From NCBI GenBank assembly GCA_021234155.1, contig JAJEKV010000034.1, forward strand, positions 3,525,491-3,589,490: DNA of 64,000 nucleotides, given 5' to 3'. The notes beneath the pieces were generated by a model, which saw only the letters and a program-made list of their open reading frames with translations, was not told the origin of the DNA and ran no database searches. The position numbers and the translations under genes are program-made. This document shows positions 35,386 to 46,050 of this stretch, in pieces (within the stretch, counting starts at the first letter, position 1; each line of letters starts with the position of its first letter). This DNA comes from Isoetes taiwanensis (taxonomy: Eukaryota; Streptophyta; Lycopodiopsida; Isoetales; Isoetaceae).

Positions 35386-37867
35386 TTGCCTAAAGTTGTA
35401 GAATATTCTTTCTCGATGTCTCCAGAGAATGTTCTTTCAAATAAGAAAAGAAAGGCTCACTTCTCCGTGAAGAAAGCAATAAAACAAAAATGGAAGAGAA
35501 AAGATGAGGGAGAAATGTCTAAACCAAAGAAAAATTTGAAAAAAGCAGAACATATGTGTAACTGTTCAAAGGAGATTGTTCAAGAAACACGGGGAAGACC
35601 TTGTTGTCCTTCTTGGTCCACAGTTAAATTCGCCATCGAAGAAAAACAAAATATTAGGAAGAAGTTTTGGAGCCAGACTTCCAATGATAAAAAGAATATA
35701 ATGTATTCCATGTTTGGGTCTAGCATTAGAGATGCAAATACATGTCACATGACATATCCATTAGATAATAGATGGGTCTGCAGAGAAGCAGTGACATGCA
35801 TGATTGGTTTTGCTGAGAGCACTTTCTATATATACCATAATGAATGATGGTACAAGAAAAGCAGTACATGGGAACAAAGGTACTATCAAAACGAGGAGCA
35901 ACACTATGATGGTAATTGAAGTGTTTGATAACTTTGTTAAATACATGGCTGAATCAATGCCACACAAGACAAAATTGAATGAGCATGGGAACAAAGAGGT
36001 GAAGCGTGTCTTGCCACCTCAATACATTCAAAAGGAGTGCTTACAAGAGGTCAATACTGTTTTAACACAAATAGGTAGTCGAGCAATCTCTCAGTCAGCT
36101 TTTAGCAGAATTTGGAATAAGCATTTTAGTGATGGTGGTGGCAAAGAATAATAGATTTTCAAAGTGTAATACTTGCATACAATTGCGAGAGGCTTTGAGA
36201 AGTATAATTGTACCTGAGCAAAGAAATGCTTTGAGAAATAAGAAGCATCGAAATCAGAATGAGCAAATCCTGTAGGGCAATCTATTATCAGTGGAGGGTA
36301 TTTTCTTCAATGGAACCCGATAGATATTTATGCATCATACATGATAAAATAGATCAACACAAAACTTTTTTACCTAGATTGCAGACAATCCCTAAAAGTT
36401 GTGCTAATGCTCAACAATTGAAGATCTCACTAGCAGGAATGTTGACCCATGGACAGGAATAGGAGTGTACCAAATTTCCATGTTGGCTCCATCTTCAAAT
36501 GTCTCCGAAATCTAGAAAGAGGTGTTACAAATGAGCAAAACAGTAGAAATGCTTTATTTGGAGCTCTTCTAAATGATGACGCACATGTTGCAACTAAACA
36601 TATGGAAAAGAATGCAAGGTTTTCTGGAAGGGAACCAATGACTTCGACAACGATGGATAAGATGTCCCATGGAGTAGTGGGGAGAAAGCTACCTCAAGAA
36701 TTGTGTCTACAACTTGATAATTGTTTTAGCCAAACTAAGAATAGATGGCTATTTTAAGTATGCTCATTCTTGACAGCAAAAAATATGTTCGAGGTTGTGA
36801 AGGTTGGGTTTCTTATGGTTGGTCACACACATGATGATGTAGATGCCTTCTTTGGAGTGTTCTCCTCTTTATTGCAACAAGAGTCAATAACATTCTTAAT
36901 TGATGAAGTTCCAGATTGGAAATCCTTTGTAGAGCCATATATGTCAGAAGGAAACCTTGCTTTGACAGGCCATTCAAAACCCTTACAATTCAAATTCTGG
37001 GTTAAAGAAGGTGTTCTCATAATGCAATGTAAGATGCACTCGATGCATCAAGATTGGATCCCTACCAATGGATATAAAATGTGGAGAAGAGATAAATATG
37101 GTAAGGTAATGATTCCTGAAGGTGAGCCTTTGTCACTCCCACCATTCAAGAACACCAAAGATCATGATGCATTGATGAGGGGACTAAGACAATCTATTGG
37201 CCATTGGCAAGACATTTTACAACAATCAACACTGAGTGTAGCAAAGAAAGATTCTTTATAGAAGGTGATTATGTATTGGGAGAAAGTGGGTGAGGCCTTG
37301 CAGAACATTGATGGAGGAGGACCTTTGAAAGATGGATTTCTTCCGATTTCTAGATGGAAGAGAAGATCTCTAGAACAAGTTGAGTTGAATGTTGGTACCT
37401 TGCAAAAAAGGAGCTTGGCTAATTGGCATGTTGGTAGCAAGTCTAGTAGACCCCAATGGCATGGCCTACCAGATTGGTCGCTTACAGAGGATGTGAAAAA
37501 AGGGTATTTTGTTCTCATTAAGCCTGACAATCTAGATATATATCCAGTTTGGTTAGATGAGGTTAGATGTGTACCTACCAAGGATGATGATAAACTCGGA
37601 CTAGAGAACTATTGGATTGAAGTTCAATATTGGGCTCCAAAATGGAATATGAGGAAAAAGAAAAAGCCAAGTGAAAAGGAGGTTTATGAAAATTGTTGGG
37701 AGAAGACTTGGGTTTTGAATCCTTCCGATCCCCCAAGGAAAGAAAAAGTAAGTTGTATTCTTTGGTCCTATGCACCACCAAGAGGAAAAGATATCACGTC
37801 CATACGGGAACATAAGATTTCAAAAGTACACGTGCAGAAAGCAAAATATAATTTAAGTTTAGGATGA
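35386..37867 (+). pseudogene. transposase-like gene, copy 2, few lesions
   Basis: The better-kept copy. In order: basic N-terminus (KKRKAHFSVKKAIKQKWKRK), MYSMFGSSIRDANTC, WVCREAVTCMIGF, ESMPHKTKLNEHG, SQSAFSRIWNKHF, C-x2-C (FSKCNTCIQL, about 36,155), MEPDRYLCIIHDKIDQHKT (about 36,308-36,364), HGQE, PNFHVGSIFKCLRNLERG, LCLQLDNC (about 36,705-36,725), VVKVGFLMVGHTHDDVDAFFG (about 36,793-36,855). The C-terminal domain is rich in W and K (WIEVQYWAPKWNMRKKK). Frameshifts near 35,825, 36,128 and 36,270-36,450 and in-frame stops at 36,755-36,757 and 37,259-37,261 disable it. The IHDK, LQLDNC and GHTHDDVD blocks could supply three acidic catalytic residues, so I infer a transposase; no function is proven. 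Confidence 0.7.
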
Positions 37868-37902
37868 TGTGACTGACTTTTCGTCATGATTAGTTTAAGC
37901 GA

Positions 37903-37989
37903 GGGTTTTTTAATCCTGGATAGTAATGGACATGCTGTTTTTTGTTTGTTTAAGTCCCATAGACTGATTGGTCTCCGTGGATGATAAAG
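37903..37989 (+). repeat. dispersed repeat, copy B
   Basis: Counterpart of 45-130, just downstream of the stop of transposase-like copy 2. It may be the 3' end of that element or an unrelated short insertion. Confidence 0.5.
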
Positions 37990-38545
37990 TTCAATTTTTT
38001 TAAAGAGATGTACTATGTGTATAATTGATTAAAAATCTAGTTATTTGTCTTTTTGCTTTCCACAATGTACTCCCCAAAATAATTATTTATAGATTGACTT
38101 ACACATATGTGTTATGAATTTTGTACATATTCCATCTTTTTGTGAATCGTCAAGTTGGTTCTAATGCTTAAAATATTTAACTCCTATTTAAATTATATTG
38201 GCTAAGTTTTGCACTTGCAAAAACGTGTCATATCTCTCAAATTAATTGCATAGAGCTCAAAATATGCTCAAGTTGCATTAAAAATCCCAGGCTATCCAAC
38301 CGCAACTCATCATTTAGTCCAACATACATCCTTCAACTTTTGATGCTTCGCATCTTTTACATACAAATGTTGTCACTCATCAATGTCTCCATTGAAGTAG
38401 TGAAGAAATATAATAGCATTGCATTTGGAACTCATTGCAACTGATCATTGATAGAAAACCCACTCATGGCATGGGGTGACATGATTGATCTTCCAATGGA
38501 TGTCAACCATGAAGCAAGCATACAATCTTTCTTGGGATACTCTTT
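37990..38545. other. no gene seen
   Basis: AT-rich and non-coding, between dispersed repeat copy B and the right half of repeat R. Confidence 0.5.
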
Positions 38546-38802
38546 TGAATTAGAATACATGACTTATCATATGGGATATTATCTATGGTCTTTTCCTCGA
38601 GCTCGATCCCAACTAATAATCATCCCAATAATAGTACCTCGACCCTTTCCATAAATATCAATATTATATTATTCTGCCCCTTCTTTATATACATTTGGGG
38701 AAACATTAGGATTAACATTCACATATTATTTGCCATATTTTTGTCATATTTTCATAATCCATTTGTCGTGGACCACTCCACAGTGCTTGCTCCGTATCAG
38801 TG
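38546..38802 (+). repeat. repeat R, second copy, right half
   Basis: Matches 34,110-34,366 closely (for example ATCCCAACTAATAATCATCC and TTTGGGGAAACATTAGGATT). It ends at CTCCGTATCA, where the truncated LINE begins. Confidence 0.8.
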
Positions 38803-39699
38803 TCCTTGATAGATTTTATCTAAATGTCTCTGATTCTAACTTTTGGAATAATGCTTTTGTGATCAGTGATGAAATTATCTCTATTTCCAATCACCAACCC
38901 CAATTTCTTTGTACAATAATCAAACCTTTGTCTCTCGTCCTGGAAAAATTCCTTACAAATATAAGTCTAACATTTTGAACTCTGTGTCCTTTTATGATCA
39001 TTTCAAGGGATTCTATTCCAATCTATTTCGAGTTCAAGATCATAATTCTATGAAATGCTTTTATTCCAATATCACGACCTCAAAGTCTTGGATAAAATCC
39101 TAGTCTTCCCAATTGCATAAAGATAAGATGCTCGAAAAAATATCTTACTTCAGCAAATGAGAGACATCAGAATTGCTTTACAATCTGATCCTTTGAATTA
39201 TGCTCTTCATGTCAAGGAGGAGGAGATGGAGAGAAAAATTATTTCAAACTCTTTGTTGATAACCATATAAGGGATGCCACCAATATTTCTAAGGCCAATA
39301 ATTTCCACAATCTTATTGATCATTCCAAATGTCCCTCTGTAGTAGACAATAATTTGATCAAAATCCCCTCTATTGATGAAGTTTATTATATGCTCAAGAG
39401 CTTTAAACATGGAAAATCCCCTGGCCTTGATGGTTTTTCTCCTGAATTCTATTTGCATTTCTGAGATGTTATGAAACATGATTTCATGGCCTTTCAATTG
39501 CTAGTGGTTTTATTACTCTGATTCCTAAGATTGATAAGCCTACTAATATCTCTGATTGGAGACCAATTTCTTTAACACTCTACCTATAAAATTTGTACCA
39601 AAATAATTGCTCTTAGAATTAAAGATTATCTGCAGAATTGCATCAATTTGATCTGCCTTTCTCCTTAATAGATTCATTCTGGAGAATTATATTGCTGCA

Positions 39700-40944
39700 A
39701 TGGAGGGATTACATTGGAATAAGCTTTCTAATCAGGGTTGTATCCTTCTTAAGCTTGATCTTGAAAGGGCTTTCGATACTATTAGATGGGATTTCATTGC
39801 CTTTGGTATGGAAAAACTTGGTTTTCAACCATTCCTTATAAGACTCATTCTGGGCTTAAATCAAAGGGCCACTTCTGCTGTTCTTATCAATGGATCTCCT
39901 GGTCCTTTCTTTTCTCTTGCTAAAGGTGCTAGACAAGGTTGCCCTCTTGCTCCTTATCTCTTCATTATGGTTATTGAATTGCTGACTAGAGCTATCTTGC
40001 ATCACCAAGATAATGGCAATATCATTGGACTTAAAATTCCTAATAGTTCAAACTCTCTCAGCATTCTCCATTATGCTGATGATACTTTCTCCTTCCTCAA
40101 GAATGATCCCAATAATATCTCGAATTTTCTGAATATTATTAGTGATTTTTGTGATGCTTCTGGTATTCATTTGAATCTTCATAAGTGCACCATCATTGGA
40201 GATATTCCTAATAAACAAATTGCAGATATTAAGGTTATCAACACTTGCCAAGCCTCTAAGCTTCTAGGACCTTTGTCTCTGAATGCCAGTCTCTCGGGTC
40301 TCTGGGCCCCTATTGTTGGAAAGATTCGTGCTAAACTTCATTTTTACAAAAATAGCCTCTCTCTAGCAGGCAGGATTGTTATTGCCAATACTGTCCTTGC
40401 TAGTTCCCGTATTTACCTTTACTCTGCTTTGGTTGCTCTAGCTAATGTTCATAAGCAGATTGAGAAAATCATTAGAAAATTTATTTGGAATGGCAATCAT
40501 ATGGTGAATTGGGATACCATTGTTAGGAAAGAGAATGAAGGTGGTCTCAATTATAAGGACCTCCATAAACAAACTCAAGCCCTTGCTGGTAAATTTATTT
40601 GGAACGCTCTTACAGGATCATCAAATGCTGCTTCTCTTTTTATCAATTATTGGTTAAATGCTAGCAAGCCTGCTGGCCATACTTCTATGTCTCACATGCT
40701 TCCAAACCCGGCCTTCTATGAGCTCTTACAGGATCATCCTAACAGTGTGCTGGCCATTAAGCACCCTCATATCTACAAAAAATGGAGATCTTATGCTCTG
40801 AATTCCATTGGTGACCTTTGGAACATGGATAGATGGATTACCTGGTCTGCTCTGAAAAAGAGAATTAGAGGTACTGGTTTTGACAAAGATCTTTTGCCAT
40901 TTAAAGCAAATGGTTGGCAATTCGAAGCCATCTCCCTCTACTGA
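39700..40944 (+). pseudogene. LINE-A reverse transcriptase, open fragment
   Basis: 414 codons, open but only part of ORF2. It holds RT motifs LKLDLERAFDTIRWDF, GARQGCPLAPYLF and the catalytic LHYADDTF (Tyr about residue 125). The thumb-like region AGRIVIANTVLASSRIYLYS and KFIWNGNHMVNW follow, as in the LINE at 55.7 kb. The start chosen is just the first ATG of the open frame; homology extends upstream in other frames to 38,803. A frameshift near 40,930 ends it and moves the C-terminus to another frame. Confidence 0.85.
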
Positions 40945-41000
40945 TTCAGTTCTTGACTGGCAGTTAAATAATAAACCTCTGTATAAGGTTAGTACCATAT

Positions 41001-41480
41001 ATGATTTTCTTAATTATAAGGTCAATCCAGTCAAAACCCTCATTTTGTTGGAATCTTAATTCAGAGGCATCAAAGTCCCTTATTGCTAATATGTGGAACT
41101 CTTACTGCTCCAAAAAGATCTCCTTCTTTATTTGGTTAGTAGCTAACAGGAAGGTCCCTTGTCTTCTCAATTATTCTAGAGACCATAATATCTCACTTCA
41201 CTGCCCTCTTCTCTGTAATGGTATAGAAAGTATGGACCATATCTTTTTCTGTTCTAAGCTTGTGCCTTTTTGGAGATGGTTTGATCACTACTTTGGTTCT
41301 AAAGACAGAAGTACTATTATTAACTTCTTGCAAACCAATAATAACGCTATTGCCTTTCTTGCTTTATGGAATGTATGGAAATCAAGGAATAGATGCTTAT
41401 ATGGTCACAAGAGATTCTCTGTTACGTGGATTAAAATTCATTTCATATATGATTTTGAATTATGTGCTATTTGCCTATAG
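41001..41480 (+). pseudogene. LINE-A ORF2 C-terminal zinc-finger-like domain
   Basis: Plant LINE zf-RVT-type end of ORF2: SKKISFFIWLVANRKVPCL, then C-x3-C...H-x4-C (CPLLCNGIESMDHIFFC), ALWNVWKSRNRCLYG and WIKIHFIYDFE. It corresponds to the end of ORF2 in the intact LINE (YFIWLIANGSL, ALWNIWKARNRVLYG). Confidence 0.85.
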
Positions 41481-41639
41481 AAATATTGTTGCTGACAATT
41501 ATGACAGGTGTTGGGATCGATATGGTCCATATGAGGGGTATTTTGATTTGTTTAGATCAAAATTATCTTTTACAAGATGTTAAAAACTCCTTTTTATTTA
41601 GGGTACATAGAGCTGTGTCGAGGCCATCAGGAAAGAAAA

Positions 41640-42143
41640 ATTGACAGGGGCACAAGTATATATGAAGTGAAGCTGTATGGAGACATAAGGCCACATGAGA
41701 ATCAATTCAGGTTTCCTCCACATAAACAATGGTCAGTCAGGCAAATTATCAGGGATAATGAAGTATATAAGGCAGGAGAGAGGATCTGGGCCGGCAATTT
41801 TTACTAGAGAAGTATTCCAAATGGCATACATGTACTGGTTCATTTACAAGCATCATCAAGAATTTACTGAAATGCAATTTGCAAAGTATAAGCAGTTATA
41901 TTACGCTCACAGAATGTTAGCTGATGTCTATGGTACTTTACTGTTGCTCATGGTTCAGTAGGATTTCTACAGGTTGAAAAGAGATCATATGTGGATGGCA
42001 GATACTTATGTCAAGGGTAATGCAGACAGTTTCACCTATAACTATAACCAATTGTTCACCTCTGCCATAAACACTGTTGATTCCAAGATACCTACCATCC
42101 CTTCAGCTCAAATTGATAGCATAGCCTCTTCCTGGATACAATA
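41640..42143 (+). pseudogene. LINE-A ORF3 homologue, broken
   Basis: Downstream of ORF2. Once one frameshift near 41,806 is allowed for, it reads ERIWAGNFY..REVFQMAYMYWF, then FAKYKQLYYAHRMLADVYGT and further. This aligns with ORF3 of the intact LINE (EDMWASIFCREVVQIHCLWKF, LSRYRTLYYSHKLLADLYGS). The function is unknown. Conservation between two diverged LINEs argues that it is a real protein. Confidence 0.7.
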
Positions 42144-42326
42144 AGATCTTTTTGGTTTTGCAGGTTATTAGCAAGTTCAATTTTTTGTAAGACAAGAAAT
42201 GGATATGGCTACTATCTTGGCTTCGTTTACAGCCACGCCTTTGTCTCTGGTTATTTGACGTTGTCAAAATTTTCGACTCTTATCGAATTTTACTGTCTCA
42301 ACTAGCTCCTGAAGACCTATTTTGTA

Positions 42327-42340
42327 AGGTTGACGAGGTC
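42327..42340. repeat. target-site duplication, left
   Basis: AGGTTGACGAGGTC, identical to 43,664-43,677. Confidence 0.9.
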
Positions 42341-43663
42341 TTTTTTTTTTTTTTTTTTGAAGAAAAGGAAGTGCCACTTTTTAATTTTTGTAATAAAAGT
42401 ACATGCAACAACACAGAAGGAGATTACTACAGGAGCTCACACCTCAACTTCTTCATCTCCCCCTGGCGTGCTTATTCAGTCTCCTAATGAGACAAATAGA
42501 AAATTTACATACCAGATTACTCCTGTAACATGTAACAACACATGATGAAGTAGGAAAAATAAACAAGTATGTGATCTTTATCTTGAGAACCTGCTTTTGA
42601 AGTAACCTGTATGCAATCCTTAATAATGACAGAAGGCATGTTGTCCAAACCAACAGCCACTCAAGCATATTAGTACTTGAGTTTTACTTAAGCATCAGCA
42701 CTTACGTATTTAATATGCTCAAGCTTATTAGTACTTGAACATCAATGGGCCTTTCAGTACCTAAAAATGCTCTAGTTAGAACATTTTAAATCCCTAGCTA
42801 TGCATAATGTCACATTGTGGGGTTACACGACTGGCTGCCCCTCCAACAGAGAAGTGGACCCTAGTAACAGAAATGCTGCATTGTGGGGATTATCTGCTCA
42901 TGTGTTCTGATACATCATTCTCATGCACCACAAGAAGCCTCCAAATGAACTCGCCATCAACACAAAAATTCATTATACCTGTCTCTTAACCATACTTTAC
43001 CAAATGAGTTATCTCTTCCCGCTAGCAAGGAAACAGGAGTGCAAAAGGAAGGGAATAACCATCTGAAAACAAAACATTGAAATAATAGTAAAACTGCTAA
43101 ATCTCTCAAGAACCTGAAACCCCTTCTCTCAGCAGGTTCTACAACTTTTGTTCCACCTTATAAGCGTCTGTGCTTTTTCGGTGTGCTCATCCACAAACAA
43201 AGAAGGAACAAGTTGTCATGCAGCTTCTTAGGCCGGCTCAGTGCTAACTAACATATATCTTCTGAGAAAGGGCCCAGATGCCTATTCCATTTGTGAAGTA
43301 CAAAGAAGCTAATACTGCTAAAAAACTGCAGAAACCTTACTTTAAATCTCCAATATGCTTGTAGAAGATCATCATGCTTATCTGAAGCATTAGAACAAAA
43401 TACCACGTTAGTGGTTTTATCTTGTGAAAACCAGGGAGTCCGCCTTGAAGCAGCTAAGAACCAAGAAATCAGCAGCCTCTGATGAAGAAACAGGTTTTGT
43501 ATCCAAGAAAGCAAACCCTAGCTAGCACCAGATAGAAGAGATTCGATTATGGGTGATGCAGCAGTGCCGGAATAGAACAGAAAGAGGGGCGGCCCTCTCT
43601 CTTCTTGCCGCCCTAGCCGCACAGGTTGCCGCCTTCCATTTCCATTCACTTTTTCGCTTTTTC
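42341..43663 (-). mobile_element. processed retro-insertion with poly(A)
   Basis: Flanked by the 14-bp duplication AGGTTGACGAGGTC (42,327-42,340 and 43,664-43,677). A run of about 18 T at the left end is the poly(A) of a minus-strand transcript. It is inserted in the tail of LINE-A. The minus-strand start (43,663 down) is GC-richer and resembles a 5' UTR. The largest frame is 88 codons (43,514-43,248, MLSWIQNLFLHQRLL...), with no known motif. It could be a processed pseudogene of a host mRNA, a processed non-coding RNA or a SINE-like element. Confidence 0.75.
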
Positions 43664-43806
43664 AGGTTGACGAGGTCAACTATATTCCTACTGTGTTTTC
43701 TAAACTCTAGTTACTATATTTTGGATACTATAAACTTTTTAAAACTTTGCTTTGATTTGGCCTGCTTCCTTCTATTGGCTGCCAAAAACACTTGTATATT
43801 ACCGCT

Positions 43807-44395
43807 CTAATAATGTTTGACATTATTGTATGAGCTCGGTAGCCCAAAGAGAAAAGCTCCTACATCCAGGTTATCATCAAGTCCTTTGTCCATGCGTTGT
43901 AACTGTTTTGATGCTTGGCTGATAATCCCAATGTATTCTTCCATTCTCATGTCTTCTTTCAGCTTAGTATTAAAGATCAAAATACACAACTTTGCTTGGG
44001 TTAGAGAAGTGCTTATGCTTGTACGACTTCTAAAGCTCATCCCATGCTTCTTGTGTTGAAGATGCTTTGGCAATTTGTGGCATTAAGGTGTCATCCAAGT
44101 AACGTAGAATCCTACTCTTTCCCATCCAATTCTTCTGTATCCACTTAGTTAGAGCCTCTTTGTCAGCCTCAATGATTTGAGAACTCCCTTCAACCTTGAC
44201 ATTTTGGGCCACTTTTGGAGCTATCATGTTTTTCACGTCTTCACAGGGTTTTGGCTCATCACCATTTACAATTCTCCACAGGCCTTTCTCACACAGCTTT
44301 GTCTGAACTCTCATAAATAAGTAATAAGCATTTCCATGGTTTAGGTTTTCGATCTTCATCTTGATTTCCTTATGCACGTCCTCAGAAGCGATCCT
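43807..44395 (-). pseudogene. Copia Gag N-terminal part (UBN2-type)
   Basis: On the minus strand from 44,377: KIENLNHGNAYYLFMRVQTK, LCEKGLWRIVNGDEPKP, ADKEALTKWIQKNWMGKSRI, KASSTQEAWDEL. After a frameshift near 44,050 come LCILIFNTKLKEDMRMEEYI, SQASKQLQRMDKGLDDN and FLFGLPSSYNNVK. This is the usual Copia Gag order. It stops at about 43,807. The next expected part, the zinc knuckle, is found at 20,660 on the same strand. Confidence 0.85.
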
Positions 44396-44408
44396 GCTCT
44401 GATACTAT
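44396..44408 (-). promoter_or_regulatory. Copia primer binding site (initiator Met tRNA)
   Basis: The minus strand reads TAGTATCAGAGCAGG just after the LTR. TATCAGAGC is complementary to the 3' end of plant initiator methionine tRNA, the common Copia primer. Confidence 0.8.
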
Positions 44409-44409
44409 A

Positions 44410-44621
44410 TTAAACAACAGATTCGGCTACCAAGAAACACAAATACCTTGATGGAAATCTTATTGAAATAAGATGAATAACTCTGGATCCATGAACTCCA
44501 GGTTGTCGCTCTGTACATTTTGAGATGTAGGAGCTAATTTTAGCAGTCCCTAAATCAATCCTACATCTGTCCATTAACATACTATTGGTTTATTTTGATA
44601 ACAAAGATATAATTATCAACA
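44410..44621 (-). mobile_element. Ty1/Copia 5' LTR
   Basis: On the minus strand it begins TGTTGATAATTATATC at 44,621 and ends just before the primer site. It is similar to 5,750-6,007. The expected terminal CA reads TA, consistent with age. The 5 bases outside it (ATTAA) were not found at the other LTR, whose end is uncertain. Confidence 0.75.
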
Positions 44622-45559
44622 ATTAATCTCCATAGCTAGCGATAAAAAAATATCCAATTTATTTCTACACCCACAAAGGCCAAAACTTAGCTATTGAAGA
44701 GTTGGAGACAAAAGGCAACATCGGCGTTAGATAAGCTCGGTATTAGATAAGCTCGGCATCACCTTTTCACTGACTAATTAGCTCCACAAATTGGCCTCAA
44801 TTCCGGAAATCTCAATACTGCGCAATGGTACTATTCCTCTCCCCGAATAAAGTTAGCTGTCAAAATATTTTCTGGCAAAGAAGGGATATTCGGCTTGTAA
44901 ATTCCTTCTTGTGAAAACTGTAAGTCGAATACTTTAGATAGGTGGGTGGGATATTCAGTTCGTCAATTTCTTAAAAAAGATCTTTAGGTCAAATAGCTCA
45001 GTGCGATTCTTGCAGCTAAATACCATAGAAAAATTCCAGTTCATGTGTGTAGGCTGCCCTCCCCTCCCCCTCCTCCCGTGCGTGTCACACTCTCGGATGA
45101 TCCTATATGCTTGATCCAATGTGCTTGTGCCAGAGAGGACAGGTAGAAAAATGTATAAATGAAAATGTAAAACATATTTCACTTACTTTCCATGTCGATA
45201 AATGGAAGTGATTCCAAACACTCCAAGCATTCCTGCACTAAAGTTGTCATATACAACATATAAGTAGAATATCCAAAAGGAAATGTTAGAAAGCAACATT
45301 GGTCCTTGATACCAATGCCATTAGTCCAAAAGAAAAAATAGGAAAATTAAAATAATAGGATATACAGGTCTATATCTGCCAACAATGTTCAGAAGAGAAT
45401 CAAACCTTTAAGGAAAATATCGTTCCCGTGTAGGCATAATTTATTTATTTTTTCAATAACTTATTCTATTGAAGATCCTTTGTCTAGAGCTCGAATTCTA
45501 TTCGTTAACTAATTCATTATTCAAATTATCTTTTCCCTGTTTTTTGGTACAATCCATTC
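44622..45559. other. intergenic, no gene seen
   Basis: No gene. 45,331-45,395 (TATACAGGTCTATATCTGCC and context) recurs at 46,148-46,240, so the plastid-derived segment lies between direct repeats. Confidence 0.5.
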
Positions 45560-45563
45560 CTTC

Positions 45564-45640
45564 TGGCTTCATATCTGACTTGCATGTGTTAAGCATGCCG
45601 CCAGCGTTCATCTTGAGCCGGGATCAAACTCTCCATGGGA
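45564..45640 (-). rRNA. rrn16: plastid 16S rRNA, 5' fragment
   Basis: About 75 bases of the 16S 5' end, with the universal AGAGTTTGATCC and ACGCTGGCGGCATGC, then TTAACACATGCAAGTC. Similarity stops soon after. It is a non-functional fragment in the nuclear copy. Confidence 0.9.
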
Positions 45641-45968
45641 TTCATAGTTATTACTTATAGCTTCCTTCTTCGTGGATAAAGCTTTGGAACCCAACCCTCT
45701 TCATACCAAGACATAAGTTGTGTTCATTCACTTTGTATCAGCAGACACCCTTAGATGAGAGAGTGATATTTCATTCAAGTTGGGACACCTCCCGGAATAG
45801 TTGCGGGAGGTCAAAAAGAAATATACGGGTTATTATACAGTTACCATTCTGTTTGACGAAACACTGGCACCTTACACCTTCGTGAAGAACCAAGTTCCAT
45901 AGCTCTGCGTCCGCTCCCCCAATCACAAATGCTGCCTGCTTCCCTACCTACAGGGTAGAGAACCGTTA

Positions 45969-46043
45969 TGGGCGAGGAGGGGTTCGGACCCCCGACACCG
46001 TGGTTCGTAGCAATCACCACGTGCTCTATTACTCTGACAGGCT
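45969..46043 (-). pseudogene. trnR-ACG: plastid trnR-ACG, degenerate
   Basis: The minus strand carries AGAGCACGTGG, GCTACGAACCACGGTGTCGG and CTCCTCGCCCA, as in plastid tRNA-Arg(ACG). About six extra bases interrupt the anticodon stem between CGTGG and GCTACG, and the 5' acceptor strand is lost, so it cannot fold. Confidence 0.85.
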
Positions 46044-46050
46044 CGAACGC

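Larger units (their letters stand above)
35396..38545 (+). mobile_element. insertion carrying transposase-like copy 2
   Basis: Repeat R (intact at 34,020-34,370) is interrupted here between CTCCTTGCCT (ending about 35,395) and AATTAGAATACATG (from about 38,547). The inserted 3.15 kb carries copy 2 (its first ATG lies a few bases before the approximate junction) and repeat copy B. Its ends read AAAGTTGTAGAATATTC and, inverted, AAAAGAGTATCCCAAG, only weakly similar. No clear target duplication is seen. Confidence 0.5.
38803..43806 (+). mobile_element. LINE-A, 5'-truncated, diverged, with ORF3
   Basis: Starts in the endonuclease domain (LDRFYLNVSDSNFWNNAF, SISNHQPQF) and aligns colinearly with ORF2 of the intact LINE at 55,709-59,521, through RT, a zinc-finger-like C-terminus and a downstream ORF3 homologue (41,640-42,143). 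Frameshifts and stops break the reading frame. A 1.3-kb processed insertion splits its tail (42,341-43,663). No poly(A) is seen before Copia Gag begins near 43,807. Confidence 0.85.
45560..46050 (-). other. nuclear copy of plastid DNA (rrn16 start, trnR region)
   Basis: On the minus strand, 45,640-45,564 is the first part of plastid 16S rRNA (AGAGTTTGATCC, GATGAACGCTGGCGGCATGC) and 45,745-45,640 is its leader (GGAAGCTATAAGTAAT). A degenerate tRNA-Arg(ACG) lies upstream at 46,043-45,969. In typical plastomes trnR-ACG is at the other end of the rRNA operon, so the two parts were joined by rearrangement or the source plastome differs. Both RNA genes are incomplete. Confidence 0.85.

Noticed and set aside
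34110-38810. Direct repeats 34,110-34,370 and 38,546-38,802 as LTRs of one retroelement
   Set aside because: The left half of the second copy is at 35,320-35,395, so this is one repeat split by an insertion, and no retroelement genes lie between.
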